Of a stretch of 43,816 nt of DNA, positions 1 to 7,498 are shown piece after piece. The stretch lies in NCBI GenBank assembly GCA_016779385.1, contig JADHNT010000008.1:1-43816 (forward strand). Direction: 5' to 3'. Each line of letters opens with the position of its first letter. Position 1 is the first letter of the stretch. The notes beneath the pieces were generated by a model. That model saw only the letters and a program-made list of their open reading frames with translations. It was not told where the DNA came from and ran no database searches. The position numbers were made by a program, and so were the translations under genes. This DNA is from Pseudomonadales bacterium. GTDB lineage: Bacteria > Pseudomonadota > Gammaproteobacteria > Pseudomonadales > Azotimanducaceae.

Positions 1-1
1 C

Positions 2-118
2 GCCCGGGCCATGGTGGCGGCTGGAGCGCAGCTGGTGCAGCTGTATACGGGTTTGATCTACGAGGGGCCCGGGCTTGTATCCCGGGTGGCGCGGGCTTTG
101 GCCGCGCCCGCGCCGTGA
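2..118 (+). CDS. pyrD: Dihydroorotate dehydrogenase (quinone), C-terminal end only
   Basis: Only the last 38 codons and a TGA stop are in the window; the rest lies upstream. The visible tail contains AGAQLVQLYTGLIYEGP, which matches the end of class 2 PyrD, where GA-x-LVQ-x-Y(S/T)G lies in the last strand of the TIM barrel that holds FMN and phosphate. The enzyme oxidises dihydroorotate to orotate with quinone at the inner membrane in pyrimidine synthesis. It converges on rmf, whose stop lies 3 bases away, leaving no room for a separate terminator. The pyrD-rmf-rlmL order is the one I know from Pseudomonas. The assignment rests on this short segment plus context. Confidence 0.8.
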   Translation, partial: ARAMVAAGAQLVQLYTGLIYEGPGLVSRVARALAAPAP

Positions 119-121
119 CCG

Positions 122-319
122 CTAGCGGGGTTTGTGTAAACCAAAGAGGGCGAGGGTGCCATTGGCGCGTTCCTCGGCCCCCAAAAGCCAACCTTCGAGC
201 CATTGGCTACGTAAGCCCAGGGCACCGCGGGGGCATTGGCTACGGGGACGGCCGCGCACGCCAGCGCGATAGCCTTGGTGCCATGCGCGCGCTTTCGTAT
301 TGCGTTTTTGCGTTCTCAT
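122..319 (-). CDS. rmf: Ribosome modulation factor (RMF)
   Basis: A 65-residue protein read from an ATG at 319, preceded on the minus strand by GGAG six bases upstream. It shows the RMF family pattern: MRTQKRN at the start, then HQGYRAGVRGR, a CP pair near residue 29, and RSQWLEGW near residue 37. RMF binds 100S dimers of stationary-phase ribosomes. It is basic and has about ten more C-terminal residues than the 55-residue E. coli protein. The longer reading frame back to 472 runs antisense into rlmL and has no RMF-like N-terminus, so the inner ATG is chosen. It lies between pyrD and rlmL and is divergent from rlmL, another ribosome-related gene. Confidence 0.88.
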   Translation of the reverse strand: MRTQKRNTKARAWHQGYRAGVRGRPRSQCPRGALGLRSQWLEGWLLGAEERANGTLALFGLHKPR

Positions 320-446
320 GGAGCACTCCGAGTTGGGGGGGTGAATCCTCGTTTCTACGCTCCTGGATCGGGGCTGTCGAACAACAAAAAGCTCTAAGGG
401 CGCCTCCTTCGAGCGCCGGTCGCTATATGCCAGGGAGGGCAAGCCG
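320..446. promoter_or_regulatory. Divergent intergenic region rmf / rlmL
   Basis: 127 bases separate the two divergent starts, so both promoters should lie here. A GGCGC stem with a 9-base loop (399-403 with 413-417) sits just upstream of the rlmL ribosome binding site AGGGAGG (about 433). No convincing sigma70 pair is visible. On the minus strand TTCGAC, 18 bases, TAGAAA is a possible weak rmf promoter. Confidence 0.35.
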
Positions 447-2744
447 ATGAGCGGGGCACGACCACGGGTCAAATTGTTGGCGCCTACGGGGCAGGGGCGG
501 GCGGAGGTGGTTATCCGCTGCCCCCGGCGCCTCGAACGGATGCTTTCCCAGGAGCTCGCGGAACTCCAGCTGCCCCCGGTGCAGCTCTTCCAGGGTGGGG
601 TACAGGGACTCTGGACCTTCGAAGAGGCGGAGCTCGCGTGCTTTACATCCCGTATCGCCAGCCGCGTCCTATGGCCCCTAGCGCGCTTTCCTGCGCTGAA
701 TGCGGATGGGCTCTATGCCGGAGCCGCGTCCCTACCCTGGAGCCAATGGCTGCTGGGGCCTCGCAGCCTAGGTCTCGGTTTCGATGGGGTTCATGACCAG
801 CTTCGTCATACGCGGTTCTCCGCGCTCCGAATTAAGGACGCCATTTTCGATCGCCTTCGGCAAGATGGCTTGCCTCTGCCGGAACTCGACCCCGTCGGGG
901 CGGAGCTGCAGCTCCACGGCGTGCTCCATCGGGAGCAGGTCACGCTCTATGTGGTGCTTGGGGGCGGCGCGCTGCATCGCCGGGGCTGGCGGCGAGATGC
1001 GGGGGTTGCCCCCATCAAGGAAAACCTGGCCGCAGCCATCCTCCGTCTTGGAGGGTGGGGTCTTGGGGCGGAGGGCCCCTTGCTCGATCCCGTCTGCGGA
1101 TCGGGGACCCTGCTCGTAGAGGGCGCGCTCATGGCCCTCGGCATTTCTCCCGGGGCCAGTCGGGAACGGAGTGGGCACGATCGCTGGGTCGGGGCTGAGC
1201 GGACCCAGTGGGCGGCGCTTCGGGCTCGAAGCGGTGCCCAGGAACGGGAAGCGCCCCTGCGCCTCATCGGCCTAGACGCGGATCCGGAGCAGCTGGCCCG
1301 AACCCAGGTCCACCTTGAGGCGGCGGGGCTACTGGATCACCCCTTGCTGGCGCTCGATCTCGCCGAGGGACGGCTGGAGGATTACGCGGGCGCCGAGCCC
1401 GCCCCCCAGCTCATTGTGGGGAACCCGCCCTACGGTGCCCGCTTGGCCGCGAGTGAAGATCTTTTGCCGACCCTCGGGCGCGTTCTGGTGCGGAGTCACC
1501 CCGAAACTAAGCTTTCTTTCATTGTGGGGGTGCCCGCGGGGGAGGACTCGGACACCCGAGCCCTCATTGCACGGTTGGGGATTCCCGGGCTCAAGGCCAG
1601 CGCGCTGAATAATGGTGCGCTCGAAGCCGTCGTGTTGAGCGGGGCGACCCCCGCCGCTCCCGAGGCAAAGGAGAGCGCTCTGGGTGCTGCCGGGGGCGGG
1701 CCTGCTCGGGGCGAGGATCCCCTTTGGGACAAAGCCCTAGAGGCCGCAGAGGCCTTCGCCAATCGCATTCGAAAAAACCGGGCCCACCTAGGGCGCTGGG
1801 CGCGCCGCCAGGGGGTATCGGCCTATCGCCTTTACGACCGGGACCTCCCAGAGTATGTGCTGACCATCGATCATTACGGCACGGCTCTGGCCGTGCAGAG
1901 CTATGAAGCACCGAGCGCCATCGATCCGGCACAAGCGGCGCTGCGGCAAAGGGCGGCCCTGGCGCTCCTGCCCGAGGCGGCGGGGGTAAAGGAAGAGGCC
2001 CTGTACCTGCGGGAGCGGCGACGGACGAGCCCGGAAAACCAATATGGCGTGGCCAGCCGGGCCCAGGAACGGGTGCAGGTCATTGAGGGCCCTGCGAGGT
2101 TCTGGGTGAACTTAAGCGATTACCTGGATACGGGGCTCTACCTTGATTCCCGGGGAATTCGTCGAGCGATCGCGGAGTATCTCCGCATCCTTCGGGCGCG
2201 CCGGGGTCGGCAAGGGCAGGGGGGGCCTCGCTTCCTTAACCTCTTCAGCTATACGGGTACGGCTACCGTGCAGGGGGCCCTTGGCGGCGCGGAGGAGAGC
2301 CTATCAGTTGATCTCTCTCGCACCTACTTGAACTGGGCTCGGGACAATTTTGAGCTGAACCGCTTAGATGGGGCGCGCCACAGCCTCCAGCAGGCGGACG
2401 TGAAGGCTTGGCTGGTCAGCCCGCCCGCGGGGCCCTGGGAGAGCAATTTTGATGTGATTTTGTTCGACGCGCCGACCTTCTCGAACTCCGAGCGCATGGC
2501 GGAAGATTTGGACCTCCAGCGGGATCATCCTGCGCTTCTTGAGGCAGCCCTAAAACGGCTAGCCCCCGGGGGCGTGCTGTTTTTCGTGACCCACGCGCGT
2601 CGCTTTGACTTCACCTTCGAAGCGGAGGGGTGGGCGGCTGAAGAGAAGACCCACACGACCCTGGATCAGGACTGCGATCGGGGGCGTCCCGCCCATCGTT
2701 GCTGGTTGATCCGTCCGGAAGGGGCCACCTTGCCCGGCCTCTAG
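447..2744 (+). CDS. rlmL: Bifunctional 23S rRNA methyltransferase RlmKL (G2445 N2 / G2069 N7)
   Basis: 765 residues, against about 702 in E. coli. Order of parts: a THUMP RNA-binding region (about 50-170); an N-terminal methyltransferase with the SAM motif DPVCGSGT (214-221) and the N2-guanine catalytic motif NPPYG (326-330); a linker; then a second RlmK-type methyltransferase with FWVNLSDYLDTGLY, the SAM loop FLNLFSYTGTATVQGA, and DAPTFSNS. By family knowledge the two halves modify G2445 and G2069 of 23S rRNA in the cytoplasm. The ATG at 447 follows AGGGAGG at a normal distance. The stop shares the bases CTAG with the stop of the convergent ddl gene. The extra length comes from the linker near residues 395-430 and a 20-residue N-terminal extension. 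Confidence 0.95.
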   Translation: MSGARPRVKLLAPTGQGRAEVVIRCPRRLERMLSQELAELQLPPVQLFQGGVQGLWTFEEAELACFTSRIASRVLWPLARFPALNADGLYAGAASLPWSQWLLGPRSLGLGFDGVHDQLRHTRFSALRIKDAIFDRLRQDGLPLPELDPVGAELQLHGVLHREQVTLYVVLGGGALHRRGWRRDAGVAPIKENLAAAILRLGGWGLGAEGPLLDPVCGSGTLLVEGALMALGISPGASRERSGHDRWVGAERTQWAALRARSGAQEREAPLRLIGLDADPEQLARTQVHLEAAGLLDHPLLALDLAEGRLEDYAGAEPAPQLIVGNPPYGARLAASEDLLPTLGRVLVRSHPETKLSFIVGVPAGEDSDTRALIARLGIPGLKASALNNGALEAVVLSGATPAAPEAKESALGAAGGGPARGEDPLWDKALEAAEAFANRIRKNRAHLGRWARRQGVSAYRLYDRDLPEYVLTIDHYGTALAVQSYEAPSAIDPAQAALRQRAALALLPEAAGVKEEALYLRERRRTSPENQYGVASRAQERVQVIEGPARFWVNLSDYLDTGLYLDSRGIRRAIAEYLRILRARRGRQGQGGPRFLNLFSYTGTATVQGALGGAEESLSVDLSRTYLNWARDNFELNRLDGARHSLQQADVKAWLVSPPAGPWESNFDVILFDAPTFSNSERMAEDLDLQRDHPALLEAALKRLAPGGVLFFVTHARRFDFTFEAEGWAAEEKTHTTLDQDCDRGRPAHRCWLIRPEGATLPGL

Positions 2745-3706
2745 GGAAAGCGAGGGCCCCGGCTGAGGGCGCTCTGCACTAGGCTACGGGCCAGCTGGGG
2801 GAAGGGGAGCCCGGCGGCCTTTGCCGCGTCCGGGTAGAGGCTGGTGGGGGTCATCCCGGGCAGCGTATTCACTTCTAAAAGCACCGGGCCTTCCTGCGTC
2901 AGGATGAGATCGGCCCGGGATAGGTCTCGGCAGCCAAGGCACTCGTGAGCACTTAGGGCGATGCGCTTCATGGCCGCCGCTTCAGCGTCACTCACCGGGG
3001 CAGGCACCCGGTGCTCGCTCGCCCCCGGGGCATAGCGATGCTCGAAGTCATACCAGCTATGCGCCGGGGTCACGATCTCGATGAGGGGTAGAGCCACCGC
3101 GTCCTGCTGCGCCGGGGCGAAGATCGCCGCGGTGAGCTCCCGGCCCTGGAGCCGTTCCTCCACGAGCACCGCGTCCCCAAAGCCGAGAGCCAGCTCGAGG
3201 GCCGCCTCAAGGGACTCCGGGTTATCTACAAGGGTCACCCCAAGGGCCGAGCCCTGCTGGCAGGGCTTCACCACGACCTGGGTGCCGAGGGTGCTTCGCA
3301 CCATGGCAGAAGCCGCAGCCGATGCCGTTCCCCGGGGTACCACCACATCCCGGGCCACGGGAAGGCCCGCGGCCCGGAAGCCTTGCTTGGCAAGGGTTTT
3401 ATCCATGGCCGTGACGCTCGCTGCAACACCGCTGCCTACATAGGGCAAGCCCAGGAGATCTAGCAGGCCCTGCACCGTACCGTCCTCCCCTGGAGGGCCG
3501 TGAAGGGCAGGAAAAACCACGTCGGGGGCCAGCGCCAAAAGGTTAGAGGCCAGATCCCGGTCCACCTCCAGGCGCGTGAGCTGCCGCGCAAGCCCCGTAA
3601 GCGCCTGCTCGAGGCCCGCTGCGGAGCTCCGGGACACCTCGGCCTCTGGGGATGGTCCTCCCTGAAGGATGACCACGTGGGCCTGGGCTAAAGCTTTTCC
3701 GGTCAT
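2741..3706 (-). CDS. ddl: D-alanine--D-alanine ligase
   Basis: 321 residues, ATP-grasp fold. Family residues are present: Glu23 in EAEVS, ALHGPPGEDG (67-76), Ser153 in QGSALG, the WYDFEHRY segment (218-225) with the Tyr that marks D-Ala rather than D-lactate specificity, Arg264, and the Mg-binding EVNTLPGMTPTS (278-289). The enzyme should join two D-Ala for peptidoglycan precursors in the cytoplasm. It is the last gene of the C39-GNAT-S9-ddl run, and its ATG overlaps the TGA of the S9 gene (ATGA), which suggests coupled translation. It is not next to murC or ftsQ, so it may be a second, stand-alone copy; this cannot be decided from the window. Confidence 0.93.
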   Translation of the reverse strand: MTGKALAQAHVVILQGGPSPEAEVSRSSAAGLEQALTGLARQLTRLEVDRDLASNLLALAPDVVFPALHGPPGEDGTVQGLLDLLGLPYVGSGVAASVTAMDKTLAKQGFRAAGLPVARDVVVPRGTASAAASAMVRSTLGTQVVVKPCQQGSALGVTLVDNPESLEAALELALGFGDAVLVEERLQGRELTAAIFAPAQQDAVALPLIEIVTPAHSWYDFEHRYAPGASEHRVPAPVSDAEAAAMKRIALSAHECLGCRDLSRADLILTQEGPVLLEVNTLPGMTPTSLYPDAAKAAGLPFPQLARSLVQSALSRGPRFP

Positions 3707-5643
3707 GGCGTGTTTAAGCGCTCTTCGCAGGCAAAGGGAAGGACGACGGGGGGATCGGCGGGGGCGAAGCCGAAGACCCGTCCGTAGAAGCTTAGCTCCG
3801 CTAGTAGGACCGTGCGAACGGTTTCTGCTTGGCGAAAACCATGCTGCTCCCCAGGAAAGGTGAGATAGGCCGAGGGCACGCCCGCTTCCGTCATGGCAGC
3901 GATCATGGCCTCGGGCTGGGACGGCGGTACCACCTGATCCTCCAAACCCTGAAGGAAGAGGACGGGCGCGGTGATTTGGTCGGCGTGGTACCGCGGCGAG
4001 CGGGCCCGGTAGCGTTCGCGGGTATCCGGCAGTGGCCCGACGAGCAGATCAAGGTAGCGCGCTTCGAATTTGTGGGTGTCCGCGGCCAGCGCTTCCAGAT
4101 CCGTGACGCCATAGAGACTCGTGCCCGCCCGGAAGGTGTCGTGGAAGGCGAGGGCGCCGAGCACCGTCAGTCCCCCGGCGGAGCTGCCGCGAATGGCGCA
4201 GCGCAGGGGGTCCACGCGACTGGCCATGATCAGGGCCTTGGCGCCGTCGACGCAGTCGCTGACGTCGCGCTCGCCCCAGGCGCCGCGAAGGGCATCCCGG
4301 TAGGCGCGGCCGTAGCCCGTGCTGCCCCGGTAATTCACATCAAGCACCGCAAAGCCTCGGCTGGTCCAGAACTGAACCTTCAAATTGAGGGCCGGGGAGG
4401 TGGCTGCCGTGGGGCCGCCATGGCTCATGACCAGCAGGGGCGGAGGCGCGGCCGGGGCCGTGACGGAAGCGTTTTTGGGTGCGTAGAAGTAGCCGTGTGC
4501 CGTCCCCCCGTCCTCCGTGGCGAAGGTCAGGGCCTCGGGCTCCGCCAGGACCCCCTCCGGGAGTACGAGGGGGCTGCTTTCCCGAAGGATTCCAGCATTG
4601 CCGTCGAGGCCCAGGGCCACAAGCGTCGGGAAAGTGGTGCGGGCGCCGGCAACCGTGAACAGCTGCGTACCGTCGCTGCTCAGCCCGTTAAAGTGATCAA
4701 AGGGCGTGGCCAGGGGCGTCAGCGCACCGCTGCGCCGGTCAAAAACGCCGAGCTGCTGGTTTCCTTCCTCAAACCAAAGGCAGGCGAGGCGCTGATCGTC
4801 GATGAAACACCAGCTCCGCATGCCAAGCTGCCACAGCGGGAGGCCGAATTCCGCGGCCCGGGGTAGGCAGGCCCTGGGCCTCTCCCCGTCGCTGGCCTGC
4901 TCGTAGAGGTTCCACCACCCCGTGCGGTCGTCCATGAAAAGAAGCGCCCCTTCGGGGGCCCAGCCGGGCTGGAACACGCTTGTGCCCTGGCCTCCGGCGA
5001 CGGCGATAGGGTCCCCCTCGGGCCGCCCCTCCGGCGTTAGCCGTTGGCGATAGAGCACGGCGCCGTCCCAGGGCATCTCGCCCTGGTCCCAGGCGAGATA
5101 GGCGAGGCACCGTCCGTCCGGGCTCGGGGTGGGGCTGGCGTAGAAATCGTGCCCCGACGCCACCACCTCAGGCTGCTCAAGCGCGCCCTCCGCAAGGTGA
5201 TGGAGCGCAAGGAAATTGTCCGTTCCCCCCCCCTCTTCCCGTTCTCCTACCAGCCAGAGCCCGCGGCCTTGGCTGTCGGGGACGCATTCCCCCCAGCAGA
5301 CGCCATCATCGGGGGTTAGGGCCACGGCGTCGCCGCCGGCCAGGGGCTGGGCGTAGAGGCGCTGGTCCTGAAAGTTCACGAACACCACGCGCCCCGCGAT
5401 CACAGCAAAGGCTCGCCCGCCATATTCGTGGACCCGGGAGCGCACGTTAAAGGGGGCGGGCACGAGGCCGCCGGCGGCAAGGGCGAGGCCTTGGACCGTG
5501 CTCCGGCCCTTTTCCTCCGGCGTACTTTCCATCCAGTACAGCTGTCCCTCAAAAACCTCGGGGAAGGCGAGTGTTCGGGCGCCGGCCAGGAGTGCTTCCG
5601 GGGTAATGGGGGAGGGCCAGGATCCGTAGGGCTGGGCGGTCAT
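3703..5643 (-). CDS. S9 family (prolyl oligopeptidase type) serine peptidase
   Basis: 646 residues. The N-terminal ~370 residues have repeated WNLYE-, DGRCLAYLAW- and TPLATPFD-like blades typical of a beta-propeller; the C-terminal ~270 are an alpha/beta hydrolase. The catalytic triad is visible: Ser488 in GSSAGG, Asp569 in GLEDQVVP and His601 in GEQHGF. SHGGPTA near residue 410 is the usual oxyanion-side motif. No signal peptide is seen, so it is probably cytoplasmic. Such enzymes cleave short peptides, often acylaminoacyl- or dipeptidyl-peptides. The start overlaps the TGA of the acetyltransferase (ATGA) and its own stop overlaps the ddl start, so it is in the middle of a translationally coupled operon. 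The substrate is not known. Confidence 0.92.
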   Translation of the reverse strand: MTAQPYGSWPSPITPEALLAGARTLAFPEVFEGQLYWMESTPEEKGRSTVQGLALAAGGLVPAPFNVRSRVHEYGGRAFAVIAGRVVFVNFQDQRLYAQPLAGGDAVALTPDDGVCWGECVPDSQGRGLWLVGEREEGGGTDNFLALHHLAEGALEQPEVVASGHDFYASPTPSPDGRCLAYLAWDQGEMPWDGAVLYRQRLTPEGRPEGDPIAVAGGQGTSVFQPGWAPEGALLFMDDRTGWWNLYEQASDGERPRACLPRAAEFGLPLWQLGMRSWCFIDDQRLACLWFEEGNQQLGVFDRRSGALTPLATPFDHFNGLSSDGTQLFTVAGARTTFPTLVALGLDGNAGILRESSPLVLPEGVLAEPEALTFATEDGGTAHGYFYAPKNASVTAPAAPPPLLVMSHGGPTAATSPALNLKVQFWTSRGFAVLDVNYRGSTGYGRAYRDALRGAWGERDVSDCVDGAKALIMASRVDPLRCAIRGSSAGGLTVLGALAFHDTFRAGTSLYGVTDLEALAADTHKFEARYLDLLVGPLPDTRERYRARSPRYHADQITAPVLFLQGLEDQVVPPSQPEAMIAAMTEAGVPSAYLTFPGEQHGFRQAETVRTVLLAELSFYGRVFGFAPADPPVVLPFACEERLNTP

Positions 5644-6188
5644 GAATTGCTACTCCGAAGGGTGGTTCGAGGATCAAGGAGGGCCCAGCGTTCGTGGTCC
5701 CGCCAAGCCCCATCAAGGTACAGGAAGGCGGGGGAGAAGCCCTCCCGGCGGAAGCCAAGGCGCCGCACCAGGGCCAGGGAGCGCTGGTTACCGGGCTGAA
5801 TGTTGGCTTCTAAGCGGTGCAGCCCGAGGCGTTGGAAGGCCCAGGCGCAGAGGGCGGAAAGGCCTTCAGCCATGAGTCCGCTCCGGCCGCTCAGGGCCGT
5901 TGCGTAATAGCCGAGGGAGGCGCTCAGGAAGCTGCCCCGCACAATGTTGTTGAAATTCACGACGCCGAGGAGCGCGCCTTTCTCCCGATCGATCAACAAG
6001 AACCCCCGATGATCGTCCCGCCGGACCCGGGCCAGATAGGCCCCGAAGGCTCCCCGGGTCAGGGGCGGGAAGATCCAGGGATAGTGGAGCTCCCGGGAGA
6101 GGGCCATGGTTTCCAGGTAGAGCGTTTCATCCTGTTCCTGGGGTGGACGAACCAGGAGCCGGGGGGTGAAGAGGGGTTCTTCGTTCAA
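5640..6188 (-). CDS. GNAT family N-acetyltransferase (RimJ/RimL-like)
   Basis: 182 residues from a TTG at 6188 that overlaps the TGA of the upstream C39 gene (TTGA). An in-frame ATG at 6251 would add 21 residues with no family similarity and overlap the upstream gene by 67 bases, so TTG is preferred. The protein opens with LFTPRLLVRPP, the usual first strand of RimJ-type enzymes, has LGYYATALSGRSGLMAEGL for the acetyl-CoA loop region, HRLEANIQPGNQRS (motif B region) and LVRRLGFRREG near the end. These enzymes move an acetyl group from acetyl-CoA to an amine, often a protein or peptide N-terminus. Its place between two peptidases suggests a peptide substrate, but that is inference. Confidence 0.88.
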   Translation of the reverse strand: MNEEPLFTPRLLVRPPQEQDETLYLETMALSRELHYPWIFPPLTRGAFGAYLARVRRDDHRGFLLIDREKGALLGVVNFNNIVRGSFLSASLGYYATALSGRSGLMAEGLSALCAWAFQRLGLHRLEANIQPGNQRSLALVRRLGFRREGFSPAFLYLDGAWRDHERWALLDPRTTLRSSNS

Positions 6189-7216
6189 GAGGCGTCGCCC
6201 CCCCAGGCTCGGGGCCAAAGCACATAGGCAGCCCCGCGATGGGCTAGCCAAGCCTTGGCAAAGGCTTCGATGGGGTAGCGGCGCGCGACCGTCTCCGGGT
6301 TAGGGGCAGCGGGGTCGAGCACCTCGGCGGCGCCGGCCCGGAAGCCCCGAAGCACCAGAAGATGTCCCTGGGTTTCGCTTAGGGGCGCCTCGGGGAGAGT
6401 GCCCGCGGCAAAGCGGACGGAGGGGACAAGGGCGAAGCCCGCATCCAGCAGGGCCTTGGCCTGGGCGAGGGAGGAAAAAAGCTGGAGCACCCCCGTTACG
6501 GAATAGCCCTGGAGCGCCGCTAGATTTTGGGGCCAGAGGCCGAAAAAGCGATCGAAGGCGTCATGGCGGCAGGCTTCATAGAATCGTTCGGAGACCGCCT
6601 GGCCAAAGCCCTCGAGCACCATGCGAAGGCTCGTAGGGCTGCAGCGGTGCCGGGCGGTGTCGCCCCCTTCCGCGATTTGCGAACGGTGCGGGAAGCTCGG
6701 CAGCGTCGCGCTTTCCCCGGGGTCCTCCGCTTCAACCCCTTGCTCCCAGGAGCGCCGGGCAAAGCTGAGCAGGAGCGCGCCCGGGTCCCCCTCGAGACGT
6801 AGGCTCACGGTGAGATCCTGCGATGCCTTTGCGATCACCCCGTCTAGCCCCTGGGTGAGGGAAGGCAGGGATGGATCGGGCGCCTCCTCAGACTTTGGGG
6901 CCGGGCCCTCCCCGCCGAAGGTAATAGGCAGAAGGGTCAGCTGGCCTTCCGAGGACTCGAAGCGAAGCGTGGCCCGGCCGGTCCAGGGCTTTGACCCTTG
7001 AAGGCTCGGGACGAGCCCCTCCCCAGCGGCCAGGGATAGCGCCCCCAGGGGTGTCCAGCGTCCCGGGTCGATGGGAAGGGGGCGGCGCTCTAGGGCCGCG
7101 AGGCTAGGAAAGGCCTTCAGCAAGGGCTTAGGGCGAAGCCCCGGGGGCACAGCAGGGCCCGGTTCCTTCGTAAGGAAGCAGGAGTGCGCTAGCCTTGGGA
7201 GCATGGACGGATTCAT
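6185..7216 (-). CDS. C39-like cysteine peptidase family protein
   Basis: 343 residues if read from the ATG at 7216; a second ATG at 7204 is equally possible, and neither has a clear ribosome binding site. The open frame extends to 7738, but that part is antisense to the glutaredoxin gene and resembles nothing. The C-terminal half fits the papain-like C39_2 fold: Cys192 in RHRCSPTSLRMVL, His285 in QGHLLVLRG and Asp301 in VLDPAAPNP, followed by RRYPIEAFAKAW. The first ~150 residues (LPIDPGRWTPLG, RATLRFESSEG, DLTVSLRLEG) look like beta strands of an unknown domain. No signal peptide or membrane segment is visible. It is the first gene of the four-gene coupled run. It may cleave or bind peptides; the substrate is unknown. 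Confidence 0.75.
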   Translation of the reverse strand: MNPSMLPRLAHSCFLTKEPGPAVPPGLRPKPLLKAFPSLAALERRPLPIDPGRWTPLGALSLAAGEGLVPSLQGSKPWTGRATLRFESSEGQLTLLPITFGGEGPAPKSEEAPDPSLPSLTQGLDGVIAKASQDLTVSLRLEGDPGALLLSFARRSWEQGVEAEDPGESATLPSFPHRSQIAEGGDTARHRCSPTSLRMVLEGFGQAVSERFYEACRHDAFDRFFGLWPQNLAALQGYSVTGVLQLFSSLAQAKALLDAGFALVPSVRFAAGTLPEAPLSETQGHLLVLRGFRAGAAEVLDPAAPNPETVARRYPIEAFAKAWLAHRGAAYVLWPRAWGGDAS

Positions 7217-7252
7217 GGGCCCATGATACGGGCATAGGCGCAGGAGGCACGA

Positions 7253-7498
7253 GTGGAAACCCTTTGGCTCCTTGGGACCGCAGGCTGCCATCTTTGCGAT
7301 GCGCTGCGCCCAGCGGCGGAGGCGGCGGCCCGGGCCCTGGGCTTTCGCCTCGAGGTGGTGGAAATCATGGATCATGAGGCGCTGCTCACGCGCTTTGAAA
7401 CGCAGATTCCCGTGCTCTACCGGCCGGAGACGGATCAGGCCCTTCCAGGGCCCTTTAACCTCCCCGAGGCGCTTGCCTTTCTTCAGGCGCCGGCCTGA
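7253..7498 (+). CDS. Glutaredoxin-like (DUF836) thiol protein
   Basis: 81 residues from a GTG at 7253, set by a perfect AGGAGG at 7242-7247. The fold is a short thioredoxin: LWLLGTAGCHLCDAL carries the CHLC redox motif (residues 12-15), IPVLYR holds the cis-proline strand, and LPEALAFLQ is the last helix. This matches the glutaredoxin/DUF836 family of about 80 residues. It should be a small cytoplasmic dithiol protein; its partner is unknown. It diverges from the C39 gene with only 36 bases between starts, and its last 44 bases overlap the 3' end of tatD on the other strand. Confidence 0.88.
   Translation: METLWLLGTAGCHLCDALRPAAEAAARALGFRLEVVEIMDHEALLTRFETQIPVLYRPETDQALPGPFNLPEALAFLQAPA

Noticed and set aside
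3829-4866. Plus-strand frame of 345 codons opposite the S9 peptidase
   Set aside because: Arg/Gly-rich composition typical of an antisense frame, no recognisable domain.
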